Assembly (NCBI GenBank): GCA_965219875.1
Contig: CBDCOW010000003.1
Coordinates: 1-64,000, forward strand
Length of the DNA: 64,000 bases
Reading direction: 5' to 3'
Source of the DNA: DAOUKH01 sp965219875
Lineage (GTDB): Bacteria > Chloroflexota > Dehalococcoidia > SHYB01
In this document: positions 26,017-33,867 of the stretch, piece after piece
How the letters are laid out: the number at the start of each line of letters is the position of its first letter
Position numbering within the stretch: position 1 is the stretch's first letter
The notes under the pieces: generated by a model
Databases searched by the model: none
Told to the model about the DNA's origin: nothing
Seen by the model: the letters and a program-made list of their open reading frames with translations, nothing else
Program-made: the position numbers and the translations under genes

Positions 26017-26904
26017 TTGCTGCAAGTTGGCGTCGTCTTTCCCCAGACCGAAATCACCGCTGATCCGAAGGCCGTCGAGGCCTATGCTGTCGCCGTGGAG
26101 GAGATGGGCTTCGACTACATCCTCGCCTTCGATCACGTGCTCGGCGCGGACACGACAAACCGCCCCGATTGGAAACCGCTTCGGGGCGGGCCGCCCGCCT
26201 ACACCCTCCACAGCATGTTCCACGAGCCTTTCGTCCTCTTCGGCTACCTGGCACACGTCACCAAGCGCGTCGAACTCGTCACCGGCGTGATCATCCTCGC
26301 GCAGCGCCAGGCCGCCCTCGTGGCCAAGCAGGCGGCGGAGGTCGACGTTCTCAGCGGCGGACGCATGCGTCTTGGGATCGGCACCGGCTGGAACCACTTC
26401 GAATACGACGCGCTGGACATGAACTGGCGCGACCGCGGCAAGCGCAGCGAGGAGCAAGTCGAGGTGATGCGCGAGCTCTGGACGAAAGAGTCGGTGAGCT
26501 ACAAGGGGAAGTGGCACACGATACCGGAGATGGGTCTCAACCCCATGCCGGTGCAGCGCCCGATCCCGGTCTGGTTCGGCGGGCGCTCCGATCCCCTGCT
26601 CGACCGCGTGGGGCGCATCGGCGACGGCTGGTTCCCCAACATGGGCCCAAAGCAAGTCGCCGAGGGCTGGAAGAAGGTCCACGCGGCGGCGGAGAAGGCG
26701 GGCCGCGACCCCAAGTCGATCGGCCTCGAGACCTCAGAGGCGATCATCAAGCAGTCGCCGGAAGAGGCCGCCGAGCGCGGTCAACTCTGGAAAGAAATCG
26801 GCCTCACCCACTTCGCGCTCAACACGATGGGCGCCGGGCTCGAGGGAGTCGACGCGCACCTCGACGCGCTGCGCCGGTTCAAGGGGGCCCTAGAGCCCTG
26901 GTAG
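26017..26904 (+). CDS. LLM-class F420-dependent oxidoreductase
   Basis: 295 aa. The start is TTG 26017, right after CCAGGAGG with seven bases between; the open frame upstream to 25897 has no ribosome site and reads into the esterase end. Signatures: GFDYILAFDHVLGAD, VDVLSGGRMRLGIGTGWNHF, and PIPVWFGGRSDPLLDRVGRI with GDGWFPN. Same enzyme class as the gene at 24064 but only distantly alike. Substrate unknown. Confidence 0.86.
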   Translation: MLQVGVVFPQTEITADPKAVEAYAVAVEEMGFDYILAFDHVLGADTTNRPDWKPLRGGPPAYTLHSMFHEPFVLFGYLAHVTKRVELVTGVIILAQRQAALVAKQAAEVDVLSGGRMRLGIGTGWNHFEYDALDMNWRDRGKRSEEQVEVMRELWTKESVSYKGKWHTIPEMGLNPMPVQRPIPVWFGGRSDPLLDRVGRIGDGWFPNMGPKQVAEGWKKVHAAAEKAGRDPKSIGLETSEAIIKQSPEEAAERGQLWKEIGLTHFALNTMGAGLEGVDAHLDALRRFKGALEPW

Positions 26905-26933
26905 CGCCTCTGCCCCGCCACCCCCTCCCGTAG

Positions 26934-26953
26934 GGGCGATTCACGAATCGCCC
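26934..26953. repeat. Palindromic intergenic element GGGCGA-type
   Basis: GGGCGATTC and GAATCGCCC, 9-bp perfect arms around AC. The same design (GGGCGAGTC, GT, GACTCGCCC) is at 41646-41665, in both cases flanked by a run related to CCCTACG or CCGTAGGG. Likely a REP-like family. Confidence 0.7.
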
Positions 26954-27057
26954 TCCCCTCCGCTGCCGTCATTCCCACGAACACGGAAATCCCCGTAGGG
27001 GCGCCCCTTGTGGGTGCCCTCCGGCCTCTCTCCTTCTGGGAGAACTGAGAGAGGGCC

Positions 27058-27274
27058 GGCGGGGTGGTCTCCCCCTTCTCCCCCTGGGGCGGGGCATCAC
27101 CCTAACCCTCCCCCGCAGGGGGGCACCTTAAACCTCTCTCCCTCTGGGAGAGACTGAGAGGGCTGGCGGGGTGGTCTCCCCCATTCTCCCCCTGGGGCGG
27201 GGCATCACCCTAACCCTCCCCCGCAGGGGGGCACCTTAAACCTCTCTCCCTCTGGGAGAGACTGAGAGAGGGCC
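27058..27274. repeat. Tandem duplication of a 107-110-bp unit
   Basis: Unit starts at 27058 and 27165 with GGCGGGGTGGTCTCCCC; a degenerate third start is at 27275. Each unit holds a CCCCTGGGGCGGGG run, a CCCTCCCCCGCAGGGGGG hairpin and the CTCTCTCCCTCTGGGAGAGA hairpin. Not CRISPR: no spacers, units adjoin directly. Confidence 0.75.
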
Positions 27275-27290
27275 GGCGGGGAGGTCTTGC

Positions 27291-27331
27291 CTCTTCTCCC
27301 CACGGGAGAAGATTGAGATGAGGGGCCCCCC
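27291..27331. repeat. Dispersed 40-bp repeat (partner at 41738-41777, inverted)
   Basis: CTCTTCTCCCCACGGGAGAA followed by GATTGAGATGAGGGG; its near-exact reverse complement occurs at 41738-41777. Internal TTCTCCC/GGGAGAA arms make a hairpin. Confidence 0.7.
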
Positions 27332-27371
27332 TCACAGCTGCCACCGCTTGTCGAAGCCCGCCACCGTCCGC

Positions 27372-27422
27372 TTGACACACCCCCCACCAGAACGATAGCA
27401 TCATGTACAGAACAGATGTTCT
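27372..27422 (+). promoter_or_regulatory. Orphan sigma-70-type promoter with a LexA-type operator
   Basis: TTGACA (27372-27377), 18-nt spacer, TAGCAT (27396-27401), then AGAACAGATGTTCT (27409-27422) over the start point. GAAC-N4-GTTC is the LexA box of Bacillus and mycobacteria. It would give SOS-controlled plus-strand transcription, but the next real gene is antisense (27521-28312), so no target gene is visible. Confidence 0.55.
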
Positions 27423-27520
27423 CTGCCGGGAGACGGCTCCCATTGCCCTGCGGACGCGCAGGAGACGGAGCCCATTGCCCCGGCGGGCGAGCGTAAGGCG
27501 CTCGCGGGCGGAAGCGAGGG

Positions 27521-28312
27521 CTACCGGCGCTTCCAGACGGGCGGGCGCTTTTCGGCGAAGGCGCGGGGGCCCTCGACGCGGTCCTCGGTCTTGGCCAGGG
27601 CGTTCCAATAGCCCTCGCGGAGCTTCGCGGCCTGCTCCGGCGGCATGGAGCGGCCCGCCTTCGCGATCTGCTTGTAGGCCTCGATGGCTAGCGGGGCGCC
27701 GAGGGCGATGTCCGCGGCGATCTCCTCCGCCTCGGCCATGACCGCGGCGCGGTCGGGCACGACGGACTGGATCAGTCCGATGTCGTAGGCGCGCTGAGCG
27801 GTGATGGGGCGCGCGGTGAGCAGGATCTTCATCGCCTCGCCGAGCGGAACGAGCCGGACGAGCTCGATGAGTCCTGGGTCGGGCATGAGGCTGCGCCGGG
27901 CCTCGGGCAGGCCGAACGTCGACTGCTCGGTCGCCACGCGTATGTCGCAGAGGAGGGCCACTTCAAGGCCCGCCGCGATGCAGTGTCCGTCGATGGCGGC
28001 GATGATCGGCTTGGGGCAGTCGGCCACGGTGGAGAAGAAACTGGTTGCCGCTCTGGGGGAGGGCGGAGCGGCCTTCGTGGCGTCACGCCTCGCCACCTCC
28101 TTCAGGTCGGCCCCCGCCGAGAAGGCGCGGCCGCCCTCGCCGGTCAGCACGATGGACAAGACATCGGGATCGGCCGTGGCCCGCTCGATGGCCTCGACCA
28201 AGCCGTTGCGAAGCTCAGTGTTGAAGGCGTTCATCGCGTGGGGCCGGTTCATGGTGAGCCACGCGGTGCTGCCGCGCTTTTCGTACTTCATTACCTCGGA
28301 GGTCGAGGTCAT
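27521..28312 (-). CDS. Enoyl-CoA hydratase/isomerase family protein
   Basis: 263 aa from ATG 28312 with an AAGGAG site eight bases upstream; the longer frame to 28456 is Arg-rich shadow. Crotonase features: LTMNRPHAMNAFNTEL, GEGGRAFSAGADLKEVA (first oxyanion part), IDGHCIAAGLEVALLCDIRV (second, CoA pocket) and FGLPEARRSLMPDPG. Acts on acyl-CoA thioesters. The ending FAEKRPPVWK is the usual crotonase tail. Follows the SDR on the same strand with a 32-nt gap. Confidence 0.88.
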   Translation of the reverse strand: MTSTSEVMKYEKRGSTAWLTMNRPHAMNAFNTELRNGLVEAIERATADPDVLSIVLTGEGGRAFSAGADLKEVARRDATKAAPPSPRAATSFFSTVADCPKPIIAAIDGHCIAAGLEVALLCDIRVATEQSTFGLPEARRSLMPDPGLIELVRLVPLGEAMKILLTARPITAQRAYDIGLIQSVVPDRAAVMAEAEEIAADIALGAPLAIEAYKQIAKAGRSMPPEQAAKLREGYWNALAKTEDRVEGPRAFAEKRPPVWKRR

Positions 28313-28344
28313 CGTCGTTACTCCTTGAGGCAATCTCCCCGTGG

Positions 28345-29220
28345 TCAGACGCCGACGCCGTCGTAGTAACGGTAGCCGCCGGCGACGGCCCCTACCGGTT
28401 CGAGGTGCGGCTTGATGTGTTGCGCGAAGGCGTCGCGTATCTCCTCGGCGGTCCACCCGCCCTTGCGGACGACGGGCCGGACCGAGCGCGGATGCGAGTA
28501 AATGCTCAACGTCTCACCGGCGAGCCCGACGACCTGTCCGTTGACGTAGGCCGCGTCGTCGCTGGCGAGGAAGACGGCGATGGGCGCGATGTCTTCCGGC
28601 GTGGGGAGTGAGTCGAGCTTGCCCGCCATCGCGGTGAAGGTCCCGACGGTCCGCCGGGTGCGGGCATAGGGGGCGATGGCGTTGACGCGGATGTTGTGCG
28701 GCGCGAGCTCCAGCGCCCAACTGTAGGTAAAGGCCGAGACGCCGCCCTTGGTCGCCGCATAAAAGGCCCGCCCCTGCACGCCGCCGGCGGCGCCCGACGA
28801 CACGTTGAGGATGACCCCGCACTTCCGTTCGATCATCCGATCGACGGCGTGGCGGGCGCAGTTGAAGGTCCCCTTGAGGTTGATGCCGATGATGTGGTCG
28901 AAGTCCTCTTCGCTCGATTCGAAGATCTGGCGCACGTAGCCCACACCGGCGTTATTCACCAACGTGTCGATGCCGCCATAGGCTTCGACGCACGTCTCGA
29001 TGATGCGCTTGGCGGCCGTGTAGTCCGAGACATCGTCGATGTTGATGACGGCGGCCCCGCCCTCGGCGGCGATGTCGGCGACAGTCTGCTCGGCGGCGTC
29101 GGCCTCGAAGTCGTTGATGACGAGTTTCGCGCCCTCCCGCGCCATCGCCATGGCGTAGGCGCGGCCCAAGCCCTGCCCCGACCCGGTGACGACGATTCGT
29201 TTCCCTTCGAGCACTCCCAT
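28345..29220 (-). CDS. Short-chain dehydrogenase/reductase with C-terminal extension
   Basis: 291 aa from ATG 29220; an in-frame extension to 29754 runs antisense across the selenoprotein operon and is not coding. IVVTGSGQGLGRAYAMA, VNNAGVGYV, ILNVSSGAAGG and FYAATKGGVSAFT (Tyr-x3-Lys) are all present. About 40 residues follow the usual SDR end (RKGGWTAEEIRDAF and on), as in SDRs associated with fatty acyl or bile-acid-like pathways. First gene of a minus-strand pair with the enoyl-CoA hydratase; divergent from the selenoprotein operon. Confidence 0.87.
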   Translation of the reverse strand: MGVLEGKRIVVTGSGQGLGRAYAMAMAREGAKLVINDFEADAAEQTVADIAAEGGAAVINIDDVSDYTAAKRIIETCVEAYGGIDTLVNNAGVGYVRQIFESSEEDFDHIIGINLKGTFNCARHAVDRMIERKCGVILNVSSGAAGGVQGRAFYAATKGGVSAFTYSWALELAPHNIRVNAIAPYARTRRTVGTFTAMAGKLDSLPTPEDIAPIAVFLASDDAAYVNGQVVGLAGETLSIYSHPRSVRPVVRKGGWTAEEIRDAFAQHIKPHLEPVGAVAGGYRYYDGVGV

Positions 29221-29309
29221 CCGGCCCCCCTCAAAGCGCCGCGGCGCTCGGGCGAGTGTAGGAATTGGGCCCCTTGGGGTCAAGCGCTGGCGGAGCGGGG
29301 GCCTATCCG

Positions 29310-29315
29310 TATAAT
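29310..29315 (+). promoter_or_regulatory. -10 box (TATAAT) of the NifU-like/UGSC selenoprotein operon
   Basis: Perfect TATAAT; a weak -35 (CTGGCG, 29287-29292) at 17 nt. With transcription beginning near 29322 the ATG at 29314 would lie upstream of the transcript, which supports the GTG start at 29353 for the first gene. Confidence 0.5.
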
Positions 29316-29352
29316 GGCGTGGGTCTCTGAGAAGGAGCGTTTGGAGGTCGGC

Positions 29353-29601
29353 GTGTCCAAAGGAGCGGAACTGGTGGTCCGGCACTTCAGCCGGATGGTC
29401 GAGCCGGACGGCGGCGCCGTCGAGCTCGTGTCCGTCGAGGGCGCCATTCTGACGGTGCGCTACACTCCCGGCGTCAACGAGGAATGCCAGGACTGCGTCC
29501 TCGAACCCGACGATCTTCGCGAGCTGATGAAAGAGGCGCTCGAACGCCAAGACCCCGGCATCACCGAAGTCAAACTGGAGGGCGCACCGCGCCATGGCTA
29601 A
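29353..29601 (+). CDS. NifU-like (NifU C-terminal domain) small protein
   Basis: 82 aa from GTG 29353, with GGAGGT four bases upstream. ATG 29314 would give 95 aa but overlaps the -10 box. The sequence follows the NifU C-terminal domain: VEPDGGAVELVSVEGAILTV, ECQDCVL as the CxxC motif, then LMKEALERQDPGITEVKLE. In NifU/Nfu this CxxC holds a transient Fe-S cluster. Its stop overlaps the start of the UGSC protein by 8 nt (ATGGCTAA), so the two are translationally coupled. This suggests a redox or cluster-delivery partner for the selenoprotein (inference). Confidence 0.8.
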   Translation: MSKGAELVVRHFSRMVEPDGGAVELVSVEGAILTVRYTPGVNEECQDCVLEPDDLRELMKEALERQDPGITEVKLEGAPRHG

Positions 29602-31300
29602 GCTGACCATCATCAATCCCGTGGCCGAAGCACAGGCCAACACGCTAACGGCGGAGCGGTTCAGCCCCGCCAAGCGCCCGTCCACGCTGGACGGCAAGCG
29701 GGTGGCGCTGTACTGGAACGCCAAGGCCGGCGGCGAGGTTGCCTTGGCGCGCACGCGGGAGCAACTGGAGCGCCTCTATCCCAAGGCGGCGTTTATCGAC
29801 GTGTTCGGCGATCAGGGCACCCACATGCGCCGCGCCTCCGCCGACCTCCTCGACGACACCGCGGCCCGCGCCGACGTCGCAATCGGCACGACCGCCGACT
29901 GAGGCAGCTGCACCTCCTGGCTCATACGTGATATGGCCGAGCTGGAACGACGGGGCGTCGCCACCGTGGCGTGGACGGCGAAGCGGTTCGTCGAGGACGC
30001 CCACTGGAGCGCCAACGTCTTCGGTCTGCCCGAGCTGCGGATCGCCGAGGCGCCGCACGCCTTCACCAACGAAGATGCCGGCCTGATCCGGGCGATGGTC
30101 GACGGCGCGATGCCGGCGGTCGTCGAGGCCCTTACTAGAGACCTCGAACCCATCGCCGCCGCGCCGTCGTTCGAGCACATCACCGAGTTCGCGGGCCGCG
30201 AGATGACTTACGCGGGCGGCGACTTGCTCGGCGCGTGGGAGGCGATGAACGCCGCCTTCATCGACGCCGGGTGGAGCGACGGCCTGCCGCTGGCGGCCCC
30301 GACGCCGGAGAAAGTCGCGGCGTTCGTGGCCGCGTCGGGGAGGCCCGCCGACGAGGTCGTCGGCATCTTCGAGCCGGGCTTCGGCATCGGGACCGTCGAG
30401 AAGATCGCCGCCAACGCGGTGATGGCCGGCTGCAAGCCCAATGTCATGCCCGTCGTGCTGGCTATGGTGGAGTGCATCCTCGACCCCGCCATCGGTCTGC
30501 GCACGTTCGCCATGTCCACCGGACCGCAGGCGCCCATCGTCATGGTCAGCGGCCCCATCGCCGACCGCATCGGCATGAACAGCGGCGTCTGCGCCCTGGG
30601 TCCGGGCTCGGTCTCCAGCGTCAACGCCTCCATCGGGCGCAGCCTCCGTCTCATCATGATGAACGTCGGGCTGTCCTACCCCGGCGTGAGCGACATGGAC
30701 ACCATCGGCAGCGCGATGAAGTTCAGCGCCTGCGTCGCCGAGAACGAGGCCGCCAACCCCTGGCGCCCCTACCGCGTCGAGAAGGGCTACACCGAGGGCC
30801 AGTCCACCGTCACGGTCAACGCGCCCTACGGTGTCTGCGAGCTCTTCGACTTCCAGAACCACGACCCCAATCTCCTTGTCGAGACGTTCTGCACGGCCAT
30901 CAACAACGCGGCGCAGGTGTGCAGCGGCTACTGGCTCATCAGCAGCCCAGACAAGGGCGGCCCCGGCCCCTTCCACGGCGACTCGCACAACCTCATCCTG
31001 CTTTGCCCCGACCACGCCAAGGCGTTCAACGACGCAGGGTGGTCGCTTAACGACCTCAAGCAGGCACTCTTCGACGGTTCGCGGATGAGCTTCCACAAGC
31101 TCATGCTGAACAAGCCGAAGCAGGGTTTCGCCGTCGCCCACCCTCACCTCCAGTGGCTGTGGGACACGCCCGACACCGAGGTGTCGCTCTTCCGCAGCCC
31201 CGACGCTTTCGACATCCTCGTCGTCGGGGCCGACGCCGGACGGAGCCTCTATCACTACGGCGGCACCCTCTCGATCACCCGCCCCGTCAGAGAAGTTTAG
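29594..31300 (+). CDS. UGSC-motif family selenoprotein (in-frame TGA read as selenocysteine)
   Basis: 568 aa if codon 103, TGA at 29900-29902, is selenocysteine. The next three codons GGC AGC TGC give U-G-S-C, the motif after which the UGSC family of (seleno)proteins is named. Both sides of the TGA are in the same frame: 102 codons before, 465 after. Conserved-looking sequence continues without shift (IGTTAD, then GSCTSWLIRDMAELERRG). The N-terminal about 170 residues form the UGSC domain. The C-terminal about 390 residues (VVGIFEPGFGIGTVEKIAAN, SGVCALGPGSVSSVNASIGR, SVTVNAPYG-like segment) are a larger uncharacterised domain. Biochemical function is unknown; a redox or thiol/selenol nucleophile role is inferred. 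ATG 29933 after the TGA has no ribosome site. The sel genes must be elsewhere in the genome. Confidence 0.85.
29903..29944 (+). promoter_or_regulatory. Candidate bacterial SECIS element directly after the TGA
   Basis: Downstream of the TGA, CAGCT (29905-29909) can pair with AGCTG (29940-29944). Inside, GGC/GCC (29919-29921 with 29936-29938) and TCA/TGA (29922-29924 with 29929-29931) can close a TACG loop whose G is 26 nt after the TGA. The helix has internal loops and is only a candidate; bacterial SECIS elements lie in this distance range. Confidence 0.4.
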
Positions 31301-31332
31301 GCTCGCCGAAACCCAAAGGGAACCTCGTCTCG

Positions 31333-32544
31333 GTGCAACCAATCGCGGGTCTCAACGTCCTCGACCTCACCTGGCACGTCGCCGGGCCCTACTGCACCAA
31401 GATGCTCGCCGACTACGGCGCCGACGTGCTCAAGGTCGAGCGCCCCGGGACCGGCGATCCGGCCCGCGCCTACGGCCCCTTCCCCGGCGACATACCCCAT
31501 CCCGAAAAATCGGGCCTCTTCCTTCATCTCAACACCAACAAGAAGTCGATCACCCTCGACTTCTCCACCGACACCGGCCGCGCCATCCTCTACGACCTCA
31601 TCCGCGGCGCCGACGTCGTGGTGGAGAACTTCTCCCCCTCGGTGAAGGAGCGCCTCGGCTTCACCTACGACGACCTCGCCGCGGTCAACCCCGGCATCGT
31701 GCTGTGCTCGATCAGCAACTTCGGGCAGACCGGCCCCTACCGGGACTGGAAGGCCGTCGACATGACGATGTACGCCTTCTCGGGCCAGATGAACGGCAGC
31801 GGGCAACTCGACCGCGCGCCGCTCAAGACCGCCGACCTGCTGATGCAGGGGCAGGCCGGCTCCGGCGCCTCGGCGGCGATTGTGGCGGCGGCGATGCACC
31901 AACGCCGCACCGGCACCGGCCAGGCCATCGACCTTGCCATCGCCGAGATCTCCGTGGGCAGCGCCGACCGCCGCATGACGGCCCTCATCGGCTACCAGTA
32001 CACCGGCGACATGGCCATCCGCGACGTCATGCTCCCAGCCGCCCTCCCCATCGGCTTCTACCCCTGCGCCGATGGCTACGTCTGCATGACCGTGGCCCCA
32101 CCGGCCCGCTGGACGCGTTACGTCGACCTGCTCGGCAAGCCCGAGCTCAAGGACGACCCCCGCTTCCAAGATCCGATGGTCTTCTCCAGGCCCGAAATCA
32201 AGGACGAGCTCGACCTCTACCTCTTCACCTGGCTCGCCGAGAACGGCAAGCAGGAGGCGATGGAGCAGGCCCAACAGCACCGCATCGCGGGCACGGCGAT
32301 CAACTCGACGGTGGACTCGCTCAACGACCCACACCTGAAGGCGCGGGGCTACTTCGTCGAGGCGGAGCACCCCAAGGCCGGACGCCTCCCCTACCCCGGA
32401 GCCTCCCTCTTCCTCGACGGCAGCGGCTTCGAGCTGAAGAGCACCGCGCCCCTTCTCGGGGAGCACAACGAGGAGATCTACTCGGGGCAGCTGGGCATGA
32501 CCAAGCTCGAAATCGGGCAGCTCCGCTCGGCGGGGGTCGTATGA
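31333..32544 (+). CDS. CaiB/BaiF family III CoA-transferase, subunit 1 of a pair
   Basis: 403 aa; GTG 31333 is the best start before VLDLTWHVAGPYCTKMLADY. Other family marks: GADVLKVERPGTGDPAR, NTNKKSITLDF, ADVVVENFSPSVKERLG, and the C-terminal LNDPHLKARGYF with APLLGEHNEEI. Transfers CoA between acyl-CoA and a carboxylic acid via an Asp-bound anhydride. It lies 32 nt after the selenoprotein and overlaps the next CaiB gene by 4 nt. Adjacent divergent CaiB pairs can be two subunits of one enzyme, as in BbsEF. Confidence 0.88.
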   Translation: MQPIAGLNVLDLTWHVAGPYCTKMLADYGADVLKVERPGTGDPARAYGPFPGDIPHPEKSGLFLHLNTNKKSITLDFSTDTGRAILYDLIRGADVVVENFSPSVKERLGFTYDDLAAVNPGIVLCSISNFGQTGPYRDWKAVDMTMYAFSGQMNGSGQLDRAPLKTADLLMQGQAGSGASAAIVAAAMHQRRTGTGQAIDLAIAEISVGSADRRMTALIGYQYTGDMAIRDVMLPAALPIGFYPCADGYVCMTVAPPARWTRYVDLLGKPELKDDPRFQDPMVFSRPEIKDELDLYLFTWLAENGKQEAMEQAQQHRIAGTAINSTVDSLNDPHLKARGYFVEAEHPKAGRLPYPGASLFLDGSGFELKSTAPLLGEHNEEIYSGQLGMTKLEIGQLRSAGVV

Positions 32545-33848
32545 GCACCGCCCTGCCCCTCTCCCATATCCGCGTCCTCGACCTCACTCTTATCTGGGCC
32601 GGGCCCTACGCCGTCACCCACCTCGGCGACCTGGGGGCGGAGATCATCCGCGTCGAATCGCTCCAGCACCACATCACCAACACCCGCGGTTTCGTCCCTT
32701 GGCCCAAAACCAAGGAGGAAGTGGTCAGCCTGGGCTACCTCGGCGGCCTCTACGCGGGCCACGACCCCGGTAAACGCCCTTGGAACAAGCACGGCATGTT
32801 CAACGGCCTGGGGCGCAACAAGAAGTCGATGACGGTGGATATGACGCGGCCGGAGGGCGTCGAGATCGTCCACGACCTGGTAAAGGTCTGCGACGTGCTT
32901 GTCGAGAACAACACCGTCGGGCTGCTCGAACGCTTCGGCCTCGATTGGGAGACGGTGCACCGCATCAACCCCGCGATGGTGTACGTGACCATGCCGATCC
33001 ACGGGCTGAGCGGACCCTACGGGGACTACATGGGGTTCGGACCCAACGGGGAGGCCATCTCGGGCCTCCTCTCGCTCCGCGGCTACGACGATGGCGACAT
33101 CACCACCAGCGGCAACAGCAATCACATGGACACCACCAGCGGCATGGCCGCGGCCTACGCCGCGCTCATGGCGCTCTACGAGCGCGACGAGACCGGCGTG
33201 GGCCGTTTCGTCGAGGTCTCTCAGGTCGAGCATCTTATGACCATGATCGGCGCGCCCCTGATGGACGCCGCGATGAACGGGCGCGCCCAGACCACGCTGG
33301 GGAACCGCGACCCGGTGCGCGCGCCTCAGAACGCCTACCCCTGCGCCGGCGAGGACCGCTGGGTGGCGCTCAGCGTTGGCTCCGACCAAGAGTGGGACGG
33401 CCTGTGCAACGCCATCGGCCGCGCCGACCTCATCGAGGACGCGCGGTTCGAGGACGCCGCGTCACGGCAGGCGAACCAAGACGCGCTCGACGAGATCATC
33501 GGCGCCTGGACGTCACAGCGCGATTCCCGGGCAGCGATGAGCGACCTCCAAGCTCACGGCGTGCCCGCCTCGATGGTCGCCAACGAGCGCGACCTCTACG
33601 AGGACCCGCACCTCCGCGCCCGCGGCTTCTTCCACGAGAAGACGCAGGAGGACTGCGGCACGCACCGCTACCCCGGCCACACCTTCAAGCTCTCCAAGAC
33701 TCCGCTGCGGTTCGACACCCCGCCGCCACTCCTAGGCGAGCACAACCCTTATGTGTACCGCGAGCTGCTCGGCGTGTCCGCGCCGGAGTATCGCCGCCTC
33801 GAAGAGGAGAAGCACATCGGCATGGACTACGTCCCCGAGGTGCGCTAG
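32541..33848 (+). CDS. CaiB/BaiF family III CoA-transferase, subunit 2 of a pair
   Basis: 435 aa; ATG 32541 overlaps the upstream TGA (ATGA). VLDLTLIWAGPYAVTHLGDL, GAEIIRVES, NKKSMTVDMTRPEGVEI, CDVLVENNTVGLLERFG, and ending YEDPHLRARGFF and PPLLGEHNPYVYRELLG. An insertion of about 40 residues after the first helix (PWPKTKEEVVSLGYLGG and on) distinguishes it from its partner. Likely acts with the preceding protein on the same acid. Confidence 0.88.
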   Translation: MSTALPLSHIRVLDLTLIWAGPYAVTHLGDLGAEIIRVESLQHHITNTRGFVPWPKTKEEVVSLGYLGGLYAGHDPGKRPWNKHGMFNGLGRNKKSMTVDMTRPEGVEIVHDLVKVCDVLVENNTVGLLERFGLDWETVHRINPAMVYVTMPIHGLSGPYGDYMGFGPNGEAISGLLSLRGYDDGDITTSGNSNHMDTTSGMAAAYAALMALYERDETGVGRFVEVSQVEHLMTMIGAPLMDAAMNGRAQTTLGNRDPVRAPQNAYPCAGEDRWVALSVGSDQEWDGLCNAIGRADLIEDARFEDAASRQANQDALDEIIGAWTSQRDSRAAMSDLQAHGVPASMVANERDLYEDPHLRARGFFHEKTQEDCGTHRYPGHTFKLSKTPLRFDTPPPLLGEHNPYVYRELLGVSAPEYRRLEEEKHIGMDYVPEVR

Positions 33849-33867
33849 GCGCCGGCGCCCGGCCTGC

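Larger units (their letters stand above)
26905..27520. other. 616-bp intergenic region of repeats plus an orphan promoter
   Basis: No gene is supported. It contains a palindrome (26934-26953), two tandem copies of a unit of about 107-110 bp (27058-27274), a repeat shared with 41738-41777 (27291-27331), a promoter with a LexA-like box (27372-27422) and an 18-bp duplicated motif (GAGACGGCTCCCATTGCC and GAGACGGAGCCCATTGCC, about 27429-27480). Confidence 0.7.

Noticed and set aside
27058..27274. CRISPR array
   Set aside because: Units are adjacent, long (107-110 bp), without spacers, and no cas genes are present.
27403..27741. ORF directly behind the LexA-type promoter
   Set aside because: Arg/Pro/Ser-rich translation antisense to the enoyl-CoA hydratase, no ribosome site; a GC-rich shadow.
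29594..29902. Reading the 102-aa ORF ending at TGA 29902 as a complete or nonsense-mutated gene
   Set aside because: The frame continues cleanly with U-G-S-C and 465 further codons; selenocysteine recoding explains it better.
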